This document shows, piece after piece, positions 1 through 5,732 of a DNA stretch of 5,732 bases. The notes below the pieces were generated by a model. That model was not told the origin of the DNA, made no database searches, and saw nothing but the letters and a program-made list of their open reading frames with translations. Both the position numbers and the translations under genes were made by a program. Position 1 is the first letter of the stretch. The number at the start of each line of letters is the position of its first letter. This DNA comes from an uncultured Collinsella sp. GTDB lineage: Bacteria; Actinomycetota; Coriobacteriia; Coriobacteriales; Coriobacteriaceae. The stretch spans positions 1 to 5,732 of the forward strand of contig USFU01000108.1 of the NCBI GenBank assembly GCA_900554135.1, in the 5' to 3' direction.

Positions 1-569
1 GCATCGTTGAGCGCATCAACGGCCCCCATCGTCGACGAATCGACAATGGAACGCCCCAGGTACATGATGCAATCGGTATGTGCCAAGTCGGAGGCGGGGC
101 TGTAGCCCAGGCTGTGCTCCCAACCCGTAAGCCGGCTTACCTCGCAGGCGCCATCGGCACCGTACACGTTGGGCGAGCCCAGCGCATGCATAAAGCGATA
201 CGCCCAATAGCGGTCGAACGAGGGCACGCCGAGCGTCATGCCCAGCGCACGGGGACCATGCCCGTCAACAATCTCCCCAAGGCGCGCTGCGATCTGCGCG
301 AACGCCTCGTCCCACGAAATCACATCGAAACCCGAGCCATCAGCTCGTCGACGCATGGGATGCAAAATCCGGTCGCGCTCGTCAAACGGCATTGCCAGGC
401 GATGCCGTCCGCGGGCGCACAGGGCACGCGCCGAGCACGGATGCCCCGGCACCGGCAACTCAGCCACCACGCGACCGTCCTCAACGCGTGCCGCAAAGGC
501 GCAATCGGCATAGCATCCCCCGCATGTGGTCACCACGGCGCGACCGTCACGCTTCACAGCAGATGCCAT
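1..569 (-). CDS. Molybdopterin oxidoreductase, N-terminal part (3' end outside window)
   Basis: First 189 residues of a Mo/W-bis-MGD enzyme of the DMSO reductase superfamily; the rest lies beyond the left edge. The start MASAVKRDGRAV lacks a Tat signal, so it is probably cytoplasmic. A 4Fe-4S site is visible as C16-x2-C19-x3-C23 (CGGCYADC) with C51 in CARGR. Next come ILHPMRRR and the typical VISWDEAF (83-90). GSPNVYGADGACEVSR (131-146) places C142 where FdhF has its selenocysteine, the metal ligand. The following residue is Glu, not the His conserved after Sec/Cys in formate dehydrogenases. The GSPNV...C..SR pattern and the later YLGRS are more like thiosulfate/polysulfide reductase-type catalytic subunits. 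The substrate is unknown. It lies beyond a strong terminator, so it is probably a separate unit or expressed by readthrough. A divergent formate dehydrogenase remains possible. Confidence 0.88.
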   Translation of the reverse strand, partial: MASAVKRDGRAVVTTCGGCYADCAFAARVEDGRVVAELPVPGHPCSARALCARGRHRLAMPFDERDRILHPMRRRADGSGFDVISWDEAFAQIAARLGEIVDGHGPRALGMTLGVPSFDRYWAYRFMHALGSPNVYGADGACEVSRLTGWEHSLGYSPASDLAHTDCIMYLGRSIVDSSTMGAVDALND

Positions 570-577
570 CTCGATTA

Positions 578-584
578 CCCCTTT
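578..584 (-). promoter_or_regulatory. Ribosome binding site of the left-edge oxidoreductase (AAAGGGG)
   Basis: AAAGGGG lies 8 nt before the ATG at 569. An in-frame ATG at 587 lacks a comparable site, so 569 is preferred. The remaining 585-633 stretch after the terminator shows no convincing -35/-10 pair by eye. Confidence 0.6.
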
Positions 585-633
585 CATCAGCCAAACACAA
601 CAGGCCAAAAGCCCGGCAACGAGTCCCGGACCC

Positions 634-669
634 AAAAAGCCTCCCGCACGGCAACGCCCCGCGGGAGGC
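634..669 (-). terminator. Intrinsic terminator after focA
   Basis: Read on the minus strand, GCCTCCCGC (669-661) pairs perfectly with GCGGGAGGC (647-639): nine base pairs, mostly GC, around a 13-nt loop, followed at once by TTTTT (638-634). This is a classic rho-independent terminator for the hyc-focA transcript. There is no T-tract on the plus strand, so it acts in one direction. Confidence 0.9.
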
Positions 670-691
670 CCAACGTCAAACAGACGATACC

Positions 692-1531
692 TTACGCCTC
701 GGACTTCTTGGCGTAGATAAACCAGTAGCCGAGCGCGATCAGAACCGCACCGCCCACGATGTTGCCCAGCGTGGCGGCGGACAGGTTAAACGCAATGCCC
801 GCAGCGTTGAGCGCATCGGCGCCGGCGACCTTGGCACCATAGCCGCACGCGTGCATCACGGCACCCATGGGCAAAAAGTACATGTTGGCGACGCAGTGCT
901 CAAAACCGCAGGCCACAAAGGCAGCGATCGGCAGCAAAATGCCCACAACCTTATCGACCACGGTCTTGCCAGCGGTACCGATCCACACGGCCAGGCACAC
1001 AAAGATGTTGCACAGGATGCCGCGGAAGAAGATCGTCACCCAGTCGATCGTCACCTTGCCGGCGGCGACGCTCACCATGGAATTGGCGACCGCCTCGCCG
1101 TTGAGCTTGTAAATGCCGGCCATGTACACCAAAAAGACGATGAACAGGGCACCGACAAAGTTACCGACCCATACGACGACCCAAGCCTTGAGCATCTGGA
1201 CCAGGGTGATCTTTTTGCTCTTGAGCGCGCAGACCATAAGCGAGTTACCGGTGAACAACTCGGCGCCACACACCAGCACCAGCACCAGGCCCAGGCAAAA
1301 GCACAGGCCGCCCACGACGCGCTGGGCGCCCCAGCCCAGCGTGCTATCGCTCAAGAACACGGTAAAGAACAGGCCACCGAAGGCAATGAACGCGCCGGCG
1401 AACATCGCCAAAACAAAGGCCTTTGCGACCGGCAGGTTGGCCTTGGTTACGCCGGCGGCCTCGGTTTTGGCCTCGATCGCGGCGGGCGCCAGGCAATCGG
1501 GAGCGGGATATTCTGCCTTGGAATCTGCCAT
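692..1531 (-). CDS. focA: Formate channel FocA (formate/nitrite transporter family)
   Basis: Pentameric inner-membrane channel of the FNT family; here it most likely supplies formate to FHL. The product is 279 residues (E. coli FocA 285). About six membrane segments are visible, near residues 36-60, 72-90, 112-138, 168-188, 196-214 and 252-274, with a soluble N-terminus. Family signatures are CGAELFTGNSLM (88-99, the omega-loop region, with T94 aligned to FocA T91) and CGFEHCVANMYFLPMG (208-223), whose H212 aligns to the pore His209 of FocA. LVQMLKAWVVVWVGNFVGAL matches QLAKNWLNVYFGNLVGAL of FocA. NirC is the main alternative, but location straight after hycI favours formate. The ATG at 1531 starts MADSKAEY; a TTG start at 1564 would add 11 unconserved residues. 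An intrinsic terminator follows 22 nt after the stop. Confidence 0.93.
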   Translation of the reverse strand: MADSKAEYPAPDCLAPAAIEAKTEAAGVTKANLPVAKAFVLAMFAGAFIAFGGLFFTVFLSDSTLGWGAQRVVGGLCFCLGLVLVLVCGAELFTGNSLMVCALKSKKITLVQMLKAWVVVWVGNFVGALFIVFLVYMAGIYKLNGEAVANSMVSVAAGKVTIDWVTIFFRGILCNIFVCLAVWIGTAGKTVVDKVVGILLPIAAFVACGFEHCVANMYFLPMGAVMHACGYGAKVAGADALNAAGIAFNLSAATLGNIVGGAVLIALGYWFIYAKKSEA

Positions 1532-1542
1532 GTCAATCACTT

Positions 1543-1549
1543 CTTTCCT
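1543..1549 (-). promoter_or_regulatory. Weak ribosome binding site of focA (AGGAAAG)
   Basis: AGGAAAG lies 11 nt before the ATG at 1531, followed by GAAG closer in. It is weaker than the sites of the hyc genes. An AGGAG at 1568-1572 is only 3 nt from an in-frame TTG at 1564, too close to favour that longer start. The 39-nt gap 1532-1570 shows no hairpin or clear promoter, so focA is probably cotranscribed with hycI. Confidence 0.5.
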
Positions 1550-1570
1550 AATCAGCAGGGACAAGCGCTC

Positions 1571-2074
1571 CTATTGCTCTTGCCCCAAGCGGACAAAGTG
1601 GGAAAAGTCGTTGGCGGCCACGGCGTCGTACACGGCGTCGACGGCCTCAAAGACTTCCGGGGACATGGGGTTGTAGAACTCCGTGTCGCCCGGCTGAATC
1701 CCTATGAAGACGATATCTTCGCACGATTGCTCAATCTCTTCGATCAGAATCGACAAGGGAAGCGAATGCGTGGTGAACATCGACTTGCGGGCCACATCGC
1801 GCTTGTCAAGCAGGCGGATGGACCCGACGGGCAGCGCCATGTCGGCAGCATCGACCAAGACCAGACGCGGCGGACGCTCACGCTTGACCTCGATAATGTC
1901 GTCCTCGGGCGTTTGGCCTCCGTCGATGGTGTACCAACCGGCGATGGGTGCGTCTTCCATCTTTTTGGAGAGCACGGGGCCGGCGGCATCGTCGGCACGC
2001 AGCACGCTTCCCGCCGTGAGCACGATACCCGCAAAGGGAGCACCGTTCACGCGGCCATCCACAACGCGACCCAT
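1571..2074 (-). CDS. hycI: Hydrogenase 3 maturation endopeptidase HycI
   Basis: Nickel-dependent maturation protease of the HycI/HyaD/HybD family, predicted to cut the C-terminal peptide from nickel-loaded HycE in the cytoplasm. The product is 167 residues (E. coli about 156), the difference lying mostly in a short N-terminal extension. Close matches to E. coli HycI are IDGGQTPEDDI (50-60), LVDAADMALPVGSIRLLD (73-90), TTHSLPL (101-107) and FIGIQPGDTEFYNPM. The metal ligands of the family align to D29 (in RADDAAGP), D75 or D78 (in VDAADM) and H103. The usual GNxxxGDDGAGP loop is altered to GSVLRADDAAGP. Stop TAG lies 39 nt before focA. The function is strongly supported by its target HycE in the same operon. 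Confidence 0.95.
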   Translation of the reverse strand: MGRVVDGRVNGAPFAGIVLTAGSVLRADDAAGPVLSKKMEDAPIAGWYTIDGGQTPEDDIIEVKRERPPRLVLVDAADMALPVGSIRLLDKRDVARKSMFTTHSLPLSILIEEIEQSCEDIVFIGIQPGDTEFYNPMSPEVFEAVDAVYDAVAANDFSHFVRLGQEQ

Positions 2075-2655
2075 TACTGCAACCTCCCCGTCAGATACAC
2101 GCCCGACACATCGCGCACGCGCTCAACCAGATCGCGGAACTTCATCAGAAACGCGACCTGCTGGGCATGCAGGCCAAAGTCGTCGTCGAACACCGAAATG
2201 CCGGCCTTGGCCGACCCGCGAAAACCGCGCTCGTCGAGCAGCGCATCGCAGGCCTCGAGCAGCGACGGCACCGCCGCCTTGTCGAGCTGGCACTCGCCAA
2301 AGGAGCGGATGGCCTCGAACTTTGTCTTGGCCTCCCCCTCCTGCAGCGCGTCGACGAGCGAATAGAACACATTCACCGGCACCGACAGGCGCGGCTCAAA
2401 GCAGTCAAGCACGCCGGTGTGGTGGCCCACGGCGAGCGTGTAGTACAGCACGTCGCAGGCCTCCTGGGGAACGTCTTCCTCGGTCTCCACAAACTTACGC
2501 GTGAGCTCATAGAAGACCACCTGGTCGGGCGCATGACCCAGGCAGGGGTCGGCGACGCCCTCGGCGGCCTCGTCGCTTGCGCGCGAGGCATCGCCAAAGG
2601 AGCCGCCGAGCATGCCGGGGCCCGCAAAGTAACCAGAGCGGTCCGTGAGCTCCAT
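2074..2655 (-). CDS. hycH: Formate hydrogenlyase assembly protein HycH
   Basis: HycH is needed for assembly of active FHL in E. coli; it is a soluble accessory factor, not a known structural subunit. The 193-residue product carries the HycH core from residue 46: VVFYELTRKFVETEEDVPQE, then CDVLYYTLAVGHHTGVLDCF, against YYSLAIGHHLGVIDCLE in E. coli. It ends with DVSGVYLTGRLQ, like the E. coli AIYLMVRRL end. About 44 residues precede the core, Gly/Ala/Asp-rich with one Cys (C38), and are absent from the roughly 136-residue E. coli protein. The start is fixed by the adjacent TAGATG junction and a good ribosome binding site. The end overlaps hycI in TAATG. The biochemical role is poorly known in the family. 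Confidence 0.92.
   Translation of the reverse strand: MELTDRSGYFAGPGMLGGSFGDASRASDEAAEGVADPCLGHAPDQVVFYELTRKFVETEEDVPQEACDVLYYTLAVGHHTGVLDCFEPRLSVPVNVFYSLVDALQEGEAKTKFEAIRSFGECQLDKAAVPSLLEACDALLDERGFRGSAKAGISVFDDDFGLHAQQVAFLMKFRDLVERVRDVSGVYLTGRLQ
2083..2089 (-). promoter_or_regulatory. Ribosome binding site of hycI (GGGGAGG)
   Basis: GGGGAGG, 8 nt before the hycI ATG, lies inside the hycH 3' end. With the TAATG overlap it indicates coupled translation of chaperone and protease. Confidence 0.8.
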
Positions 2656-3438
2656 CTAGCGACCTCCGGCCAGCACCAGATCCTGCAGCGCCGAGTACAC
2701 CTCGACGCGGCGCGGATCGTCCTGCTTGTCGATGAGCAGCGCCATGGCACCGCGGATATCGCCCTTGGGCGCACCCTCGAGCGTATCCATAAACTCGTTG
2801 GCCAGGTCGCGGCCGTAACGATAGCCGCTCATGGCGCGAGCTTCGCGCTCAATGGCAACGCGCAGCTTGTACGGCACGCCGGGGTGCAGGATATCGGCCT
2901 GCTCGCCGGCGGCCTCCACCGTGGTCTCGGCATGGAGTTTTTGGTCCAGCAGGCCAAGTGCCATGGCAAAGCCGTAGATGGTCTGCGCGGGGCTGGGCGG
3001 GCAGCCGGGGATGTAAACGTCGACCGGCAGAATCTTGTCCGTGCCGCCCCAGACGCAGTAGTTGTCGTAGAAGATGCCGCCGGTGCAGCCGCACGCGCCA
3101 TAGGACACCACGATCTTGGGATCGGGTGCAGCCTCAAAGGCGCGCAGGGCCGGCATGCGCATGGCACGCGTCACGGCGCCGGTGTACAGCAGCACGTCGG
3201 CGTGACGGGGCGAGGGCACGACCTTGATGCCAAAGCGCTCGACGTCGAAGACGGGCGTGATGGAACCGAAGATCTCGATCTCGCAGCCGTTGCAGCCGCC
3301 GCAGTCAACGCGGTAGACGTACACCGAGCGCTTGATCTTCTTAAGAAGGGTCGCCTTGGCCTTCTCGATGCTCTCGTCGAGCTCGATCTTGGTCGGGCGG
3401 TACTGAAGCCGCTCGGGCAAAAGCGTGGGTTCGGCCAT
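2656..3438 (-). CDS. hycG: Formate hydrogenlyase NiFe-hydrogenase small subunit HycG
   Basis: NuoB-like small subunit, 260 residues (E. coli HycG about 255). It holds the proximal 4Fe-4S cluster that passes electrons to the NiFe site of HycE. The segment SVYVYRVDCGGCNGCEIEIF at residues 38-57 is near-identical to E. coli HycG. Expected cluster ligands are C49 and C52, C116 (SYGACG) and C146 (PGCPPSP). Other conserved stretches are RHADVLLYTGAVTRAMR (78-94) and YCVWGGTDKI (127-136). There is no Tat signal or transmembrane helix, as expected for the group 4 cytoplasm-facing enzyme. The C-terminal third (GYRYGRDLANEF onward) is less conserved. Stop TAG directly abuts the hycH ATG. Confidence 0.96.
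   Translation of the reverse strand: MAEPTLLPERLQYRPTKIELDESIEKAKATLLKKIKRSVYVYRVDCGGCNGCEIEIFGSITPVFDVERFGIKVVPSPRHADVLLYTGAVTRAMRMPALRAFEAAPDPKIVVSYGACGCTGGIFYDNYCVWGGTDKILPVDVYIPGCPPSPAQTIYGFAMALGLLDQKLHAETTVEAAGEQADILHPGVPYKLRVAIEREARAMSGYRYGRDLANEFMDTLEGAPKGDIRGAMALLIDKQDDPRRVEVYSALQDLVLAGGR
2662..2667 (-). promoter_or_regulatory. Ribosome binding site of hycH (GGAGGT)
   Basis: GGAGGT, 6 nt before the ATG at 2655, sits in the last codons of hycG. It supports the long form of HycH over a shorter product starting near the conserved domain (GTG around residue 46, which lacks a good site). Confidence 0.8.
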
Positions 3439-3440
3439 GG

Positions 3441-4157
3441 TTACTCCTCCTTCGTATCAAAATCCATGATGATGCCCTCGACCGGCGCCGGGCCGGCGGG
3501 AATCTCGGGCGCATCGGGGTTGAGCTCGCGGTCGATATACTCCGGGTTCACGCCGTGGCCGCCCAGATACTCCATGCCGGGGCCCTGGGGCTCGCCGGAC
3601 GCAAGCGTCTCGTTGGCAGCCATGCCGTGCGCGTTGCCGGTCTTTACGGCCGAGGCGGCGCGCAGGGCGTCGAGCTCGCGCTTGCACTCCTGGCACATAC
3701 CGACGGTACGGGCGGCCTGGATGGTCTCCATGCCGCCGGTCTTTTGCAGCAGGCGCTTGGCGTAGTCGATCTCCTTATGCGGGGCAAACGGCTTGCCGCA
3801 GCGCGAGCAGTGCTCGAGCGTGTAGACGCTCTTGCTGGTGAGGTCGTCCTTGCTCATGACGGCCAGCTCAAACTCCTCGGTGAGCTTGATGGCCTCCATG
3901 GGGCAGGCTTCCTCGCAACGGCCGCAAAAGATGCAGCGGCCGTAGTCGATCGACCAGGTAATGGTATCGGCCGCAAGGTCGGTGTCCATGCGAATGGCAT
4001 CGGCCGGGCACGCCACGCCGCAGGCACCGCAGGCGATGCAGAGCTCGGCATTGTGCTCGGGCTTGCCGCGCATGTCCTTGTTGGTGGGGAACGGCGCAAA
4101 CGGGTACTTGACCGTCGCGTCGCCGGCCTTGGCGTTAACCTTCCAAAGCTTCAGCAT
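3441..4157 (-). CDS. hycF: Formate hydrogenlyase ferredoxin-like subunit HycF
   Basis: NuoI-like electron-transfer subunit, 238 residues, linking the formate dehydrogenase side of FHL to the hydrogenase small subunit. The N-terminus (MLKLWKVNAKAG, then RGKPEHN) matches E. coli HycF. Two 4Fe-4S motifs are visible: C40-x2-C43-x2-C46-x3-C50-P and C75-x2-C78-x2-C81-x3-C85-P, the second within GRCIFCGRCEEACP. A further Cys quartet, C117/C120 (HCSRCGKPF) and C155/C158 (CQECKR), corresponds to paired Cys in E. coli HycF and may bind another metal. Residues after about 160 form a Gly/Pro/acidic tail ending in DFDTKEE that has no counterpart in the 180-residue E. coli protein. The stop TAA lies 2 nt before the hycG start. 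Confidence 0.95.
   Translation of the reverse strand: MLKLWKVNAKAGDATVKYPFAPFPTNKDMRGKPEHNAELCIACGACGVACPADAIRMDTDLAADTITWSIDYGRCIFCGRCEEACPMEAIKLTEEFELAVMSKDDLTSKSVYTLEHCSRCGKPFAPHKEIDYAKRLLQKTGGMETIQAARTVGMCQECKRELDALRAASAVKTGNAHGMAANETLASGEPQGPGMEYLGGHGVNPEYIDRELNPDAPEIPAGPAPVEGIIMDFDTKEE
3446..3452 (-). promoter_or_regulatory. Ribosome binding site of hycG (AAGGAGG)
   Basis: A perfect AAGGAGG Shine-Dalgarno, 7 nt before the hycG ATG, overlaps the final codons of hycF. This fits translational coupling of the two electron-transfer subunits. Confidence 0.85.
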
Positions 4158-4158
4158 A

Positions 4159-5732
4159 TTAGAGCGCCTCCTCATCGAGCGGAGCGGCCATGGTGCCCTC
4201 GCCCGCAAGCGGCGACTTGTCGCGCCAGACGTTCTCGAACTGCTCCTTGTCGAGCACATGGTCGCGCTTGGCGGCGACATCGGTCACCGTCACGCGGTCG
4301 GTGCAGGAGTAGCACGGGTCGAGCGAGCCGACGATCAGCGCCGCGTCGCCCACGGTGTTGCCGCGGAACATGTAGCGCAGGACCGGCCAGTTGCTGTACG
4401 TGGCGGCCTTGGCGCGCCAGCGGTAGCACTTCTGGTTGTTGCCGAGCATGGCCCAGTGCACATCCTCGCCGCGCGGCGCCTCGGTGGCACCGATGGCGTA
4501 CTTGTGCGGGGTGTACTCCCAATCCGTAGTGAGGATGGGGCCCGACGGGCAGTTCTCGAGCATGGTCTCGATCATGTCGATCGAATCGTAGACCTCCTGG
4601 ATGCGAACGGCAGTACGGCCGAAGGCATCGCACGTGTCGGCCGTAGCGGCGTGCATCTTTTGAACATCCGGATCGGCGTAGCCATCGAAGGGATGGTCAA
4701 AGCGCACGTCGCGGGCATAGCCCGAGCCGCGCATGAGCGGGCCGACCGGCGAGAAGTCGCGAGCGATCTTGCGGTCCAGAATGCCGATACCGCTCGTACG
4801 CTCAATAAAGTTGGGCGTAGAGAGCAAGACGTCGACGAGCTCCTGAACCTCGGAACGCAGCTGGTGGATAGTCGTGAGCGTGGAGAGCTTCTGCTCGGCC
4901 AAAATGTCGCGACGCACGCCGCCGATCACGTTGAGGCCGTAGGTCTTGCGGTGACCGGAGAGCTTCTCGGCCAGGTCCATGGACTTCTCGCGGACGCGGA
5001 AGAACTGCTGGAAGCCCGAATCGAAGCCGGTGTAGTGCGAAGCGAGGCCAATGTTGAGCAGATGTGAGTGCAGGCGCTCGACCTCGAGCATGATGGCACG
5101 GATGTACTGGGCGCGCGGCGGGACATGAATGCCCTGGGCGCGCTCGACGGCCTCGGCATAGGCCACCGAGTGGGCGCAGCCGCAGATGCCGCAGATACGG
5201 TCGGCAAGGAACGTCACGGCGTCATAGTTCAGGCGCGTCTCGGCAACCTTCTCCATGCCGCGGTGCACGTAGAACAGACGGTAGTCGGCGTCGACAATCG
5301 TCTCGCCCTCGACAAACAGACGGAAGTGGCCAGGCTCGTCGGAGGTAATGTGCAACGGGCCCATGGGAACGAGCGTCGTCTCCTTACCCTTGGTATCAGC
5401 CAAGAACTCATAGTTTTCCATGTCGCTCGCGGGAGCGGGACGGAAACGGTAGTCCATGGAGTCCTTGCGCAGCGGGTACAGGCCGCTGGGCCAGTCATCG
5501 GGCAGCACCAGGCGGCGACGATCGGGCAGACCCTCGGGGATCAGGCCGAACATATCGCGCAGCTCGCGCTCGCCCCACACGCAGGCGGGGACGAACGGCG
5601 TCACGGACGGGAACGTCATCTTAGCGGGATCGACCTCGGTGCGCACGGTCACCCAGCCGGGGTCCTCCCCCTCCATGGAGATGACGTAGTACACGGCGTA
5701 ACGGCCGCACAGGCTGCGCTCGTCGTTGCCGA
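4159..5732 (-). CDS. hycE: Formate hydrogenlyase NiFe-hydrogenase large subunit HycE (5' end outside window)
   Basis: Catalytic subunit of a group 4a [NiFe] hydrogenase; in FHL it reduces protons to H2 with electrons from formate, on the cytoplasmic side of the membrane. The frame stays open to the window edge: before the GTG at 5694, which lies inside the gene, it reads GNDERSLCGRYAVYY, matching E. coli HycE FGNDERKLNGHYAVYY. Roughly 55-60 N-terminal residues are therefore missing. Visible order is a NuoC-like (30 kDa) domain, with VWGERELRDMFGL and RRLVLPDDWP, then a NuoD-like large-subunit domain. The first nickel motif is RICGICGCAHS (CGICG codons 5193-5179); the second is DPCYSCTDR (4320-4294). 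All four nickel Cys are present. A C-terminal peptide follows the second motif, the usual HycI substrate. Stop TAA at 4161-4159, 1 nt before hycF. Similarity to E. coli HycE runs along the whole length (recalled, not aligned by software). Confidence 0.97.
   Translation of the reverse strand, partial: GNDERSLCGRYAVYYVISMEGEDPGWVTVRTEVDPAKMTFPSVTPFVPACVWGERELRDMFGLIPEGLPDRRRLVLPDDWPSGLYPLRKDSMDYRFRPAPASDMENYEFLADTKGKETTLVPMGPLHITSDEPGHFRLFVEGETIVDADYRLFYVHRGMEKVAETRLNYDAVTFLADRICGICGCAHSVAYAEAVERAQGIHVPPRAQYIRAIMLEVERLHSHLLNIGLASHYTGFDSGFQQFFRVREKSMDLAEKLSGHRKTYGLNVIGGVRRDILAEQKLSTLTTIHQLRSEVQELVDVLLSTPNFIERTSGIGILDRKIARDFSPVGPLMRGSGYARDVRFDHPFDGYADPDVQKMHAATADTCDAFGRTAVRIQEVYDSIDMIETMLENCPSGPILTTDWEYTPHKYAIGATEAPRGEDVHWAMLGNNQKCYRWRAKAATYSNWPVLRYMFRGNTVGDAALIVGSLDPCYSCTDRVTVTDVAAKRDHVLDKEQFENVWRDKSPLAGEGTMAAPLDEEAL
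4162..4293 (-). other. Predicted HycE C-terminal maturation peptide (44 residues)
   Basis: E. coli HycE is cleaved by HycI after the Arg of DPCYSCTDR once nickel is inserted. The same motif ends here with the Arg codon at 4296-4294, and the next residues are VTVTDV against MTVVDV in E. coli. The predicted peptide is 44 residues, against 32 in E. coli, and ends in DEEAL. Cleavage is inferred from family knowledge; the presence of hycI in the same operon supports it. Confidence 0.8.
4167..4172 (-). promoter_or_regulatory. Ribosome binding site of hycF (AGGAGG)
   Basis: AGGAGG, 9 nt before the hycF ATG, lies within the last codons of hycE. It decides the hycF start at 4157 over an upstream in-frame start at 4280 that would overlap hycE by more than 120 nt. 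Confidence 0.85.

Noticed and set aside
130..160. In-frame TGA (selenocysteine) in the left-edge oxidoreductase, as in fdhF
   Set aside because: I read the codon at the aligned ligand position as TGC, and found no in-frame stop from 569 down to 1.
78..716. 212-codon plus-strand open frame over the left edge
   Set aside because: It is antisense to the molybdopterin oxidoreductase start, the terminator and the focA end, with no recognisable motif and low-complexity basic composition.
1532..1564. TTG start for focA at 1564
   Set aside because: The AGGAG upstream is only 3 nt from the TTG, and the 11 added residues are not typical of FocA; the ATG at 1531 is preferred.
392..2365. 657-codon plus-strand open frame, and similar long plus-strand frames at 2167-3765 and 3961-5067
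   Set aside because: They lie antisense to clearly recognised hyc genes and focA. Their His/Arg/Gln/Ala-rich translations show no domain; they arise from GC-rich third positions of the minus-strand genes.
4158..4280. Longer hycF start at 4280
   Set aside because: It would overlap the hycE 3' end by over 120 nt and add Ser/Arg-rich residues unlike HycF. The ATG at 4157 has a strong ribosome binding site and the conserved N-terminus.
1..5732. CRISPR arrays, tRNAs, insertion sequences or long repeats
   Set aside because: None seen: the window is almost fully occupied by coding sequence, and the only stretch between genes over 50 nt is 570-691.

Overview
The window is a minus-strand formate metabolism locus. 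It holds the 3' part of a formate hydrogenlyase (FHL) operon, with gene order hycE-hycF-hycG-hycH-hycI-focA reading from the right edge leftwards. The 5' part of a molybdopterin oxidoreductase gene follows, running off the left edge. The DNA is GC-rich with strong G/C preference at third codon positions, so several long plus-strand open frames exist that are only shadows. Gene content, GC-richness and strong AGGAGG-type ribosome binding sites fit an anaerobic, fermentative gut actinobacterium of the Coriobacteriia (Collinsella or a relative). That placement is inference; no rRNA or other phylogenetic marker lies in the window.

Right part (about 2074-5732): HycE, HycF, HycG and HycH are packed almost without gaps. 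The hycE stop is 1 nt from the hycF start, hycF is 2 nt from hycG, hycG abuts hycH (TAGATG), and hycH overlaps hycI by 1 nt (TAATG). HycE is the NiFe catalytic subunit of a group 4a membrane-bound hydrogenase, HycG is the small Fe-S subunit and HycF a two-cluster ferredoxin subunit. HycH is an assembly factor, and HycI is the protease expected to remove the HycE C-terminal peptide after nickel insertion. The E-F-G-H-I order is the same as in the E. coli hyc operon. The membrane subunits (HycC, HycD) and the ferredoxin HycB are expected beyond the right edge.

Middle (692-1570): focA, a formate/nitrite-family channel, follows hycI after 39 nt and very likely imports formate for the complex. A strong intrinsic terminator at 634-669 closes the unit.

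Left (1-569): the first 189 residues of a Mo/W-bis-MGD oxidoreductase with a 4Fe-4S binding N-terminus and a Cys metal ligand. It lacks the Sec/Cys-His pair of formate dehydrogenases and lies beyond the terminator, so I do not call it the FHL formate dehydrogenase.

No previously undescribed system is evident. The points most worth a second look are lineage-specific departures from the E. coli FHL proteins: a HycF C-terminal tail, a HycH N-terminal extension, a divergent HycI metal-site loop and a longer HycE maturation peptide. The identity of the left-edge oxidoreductase is also open.
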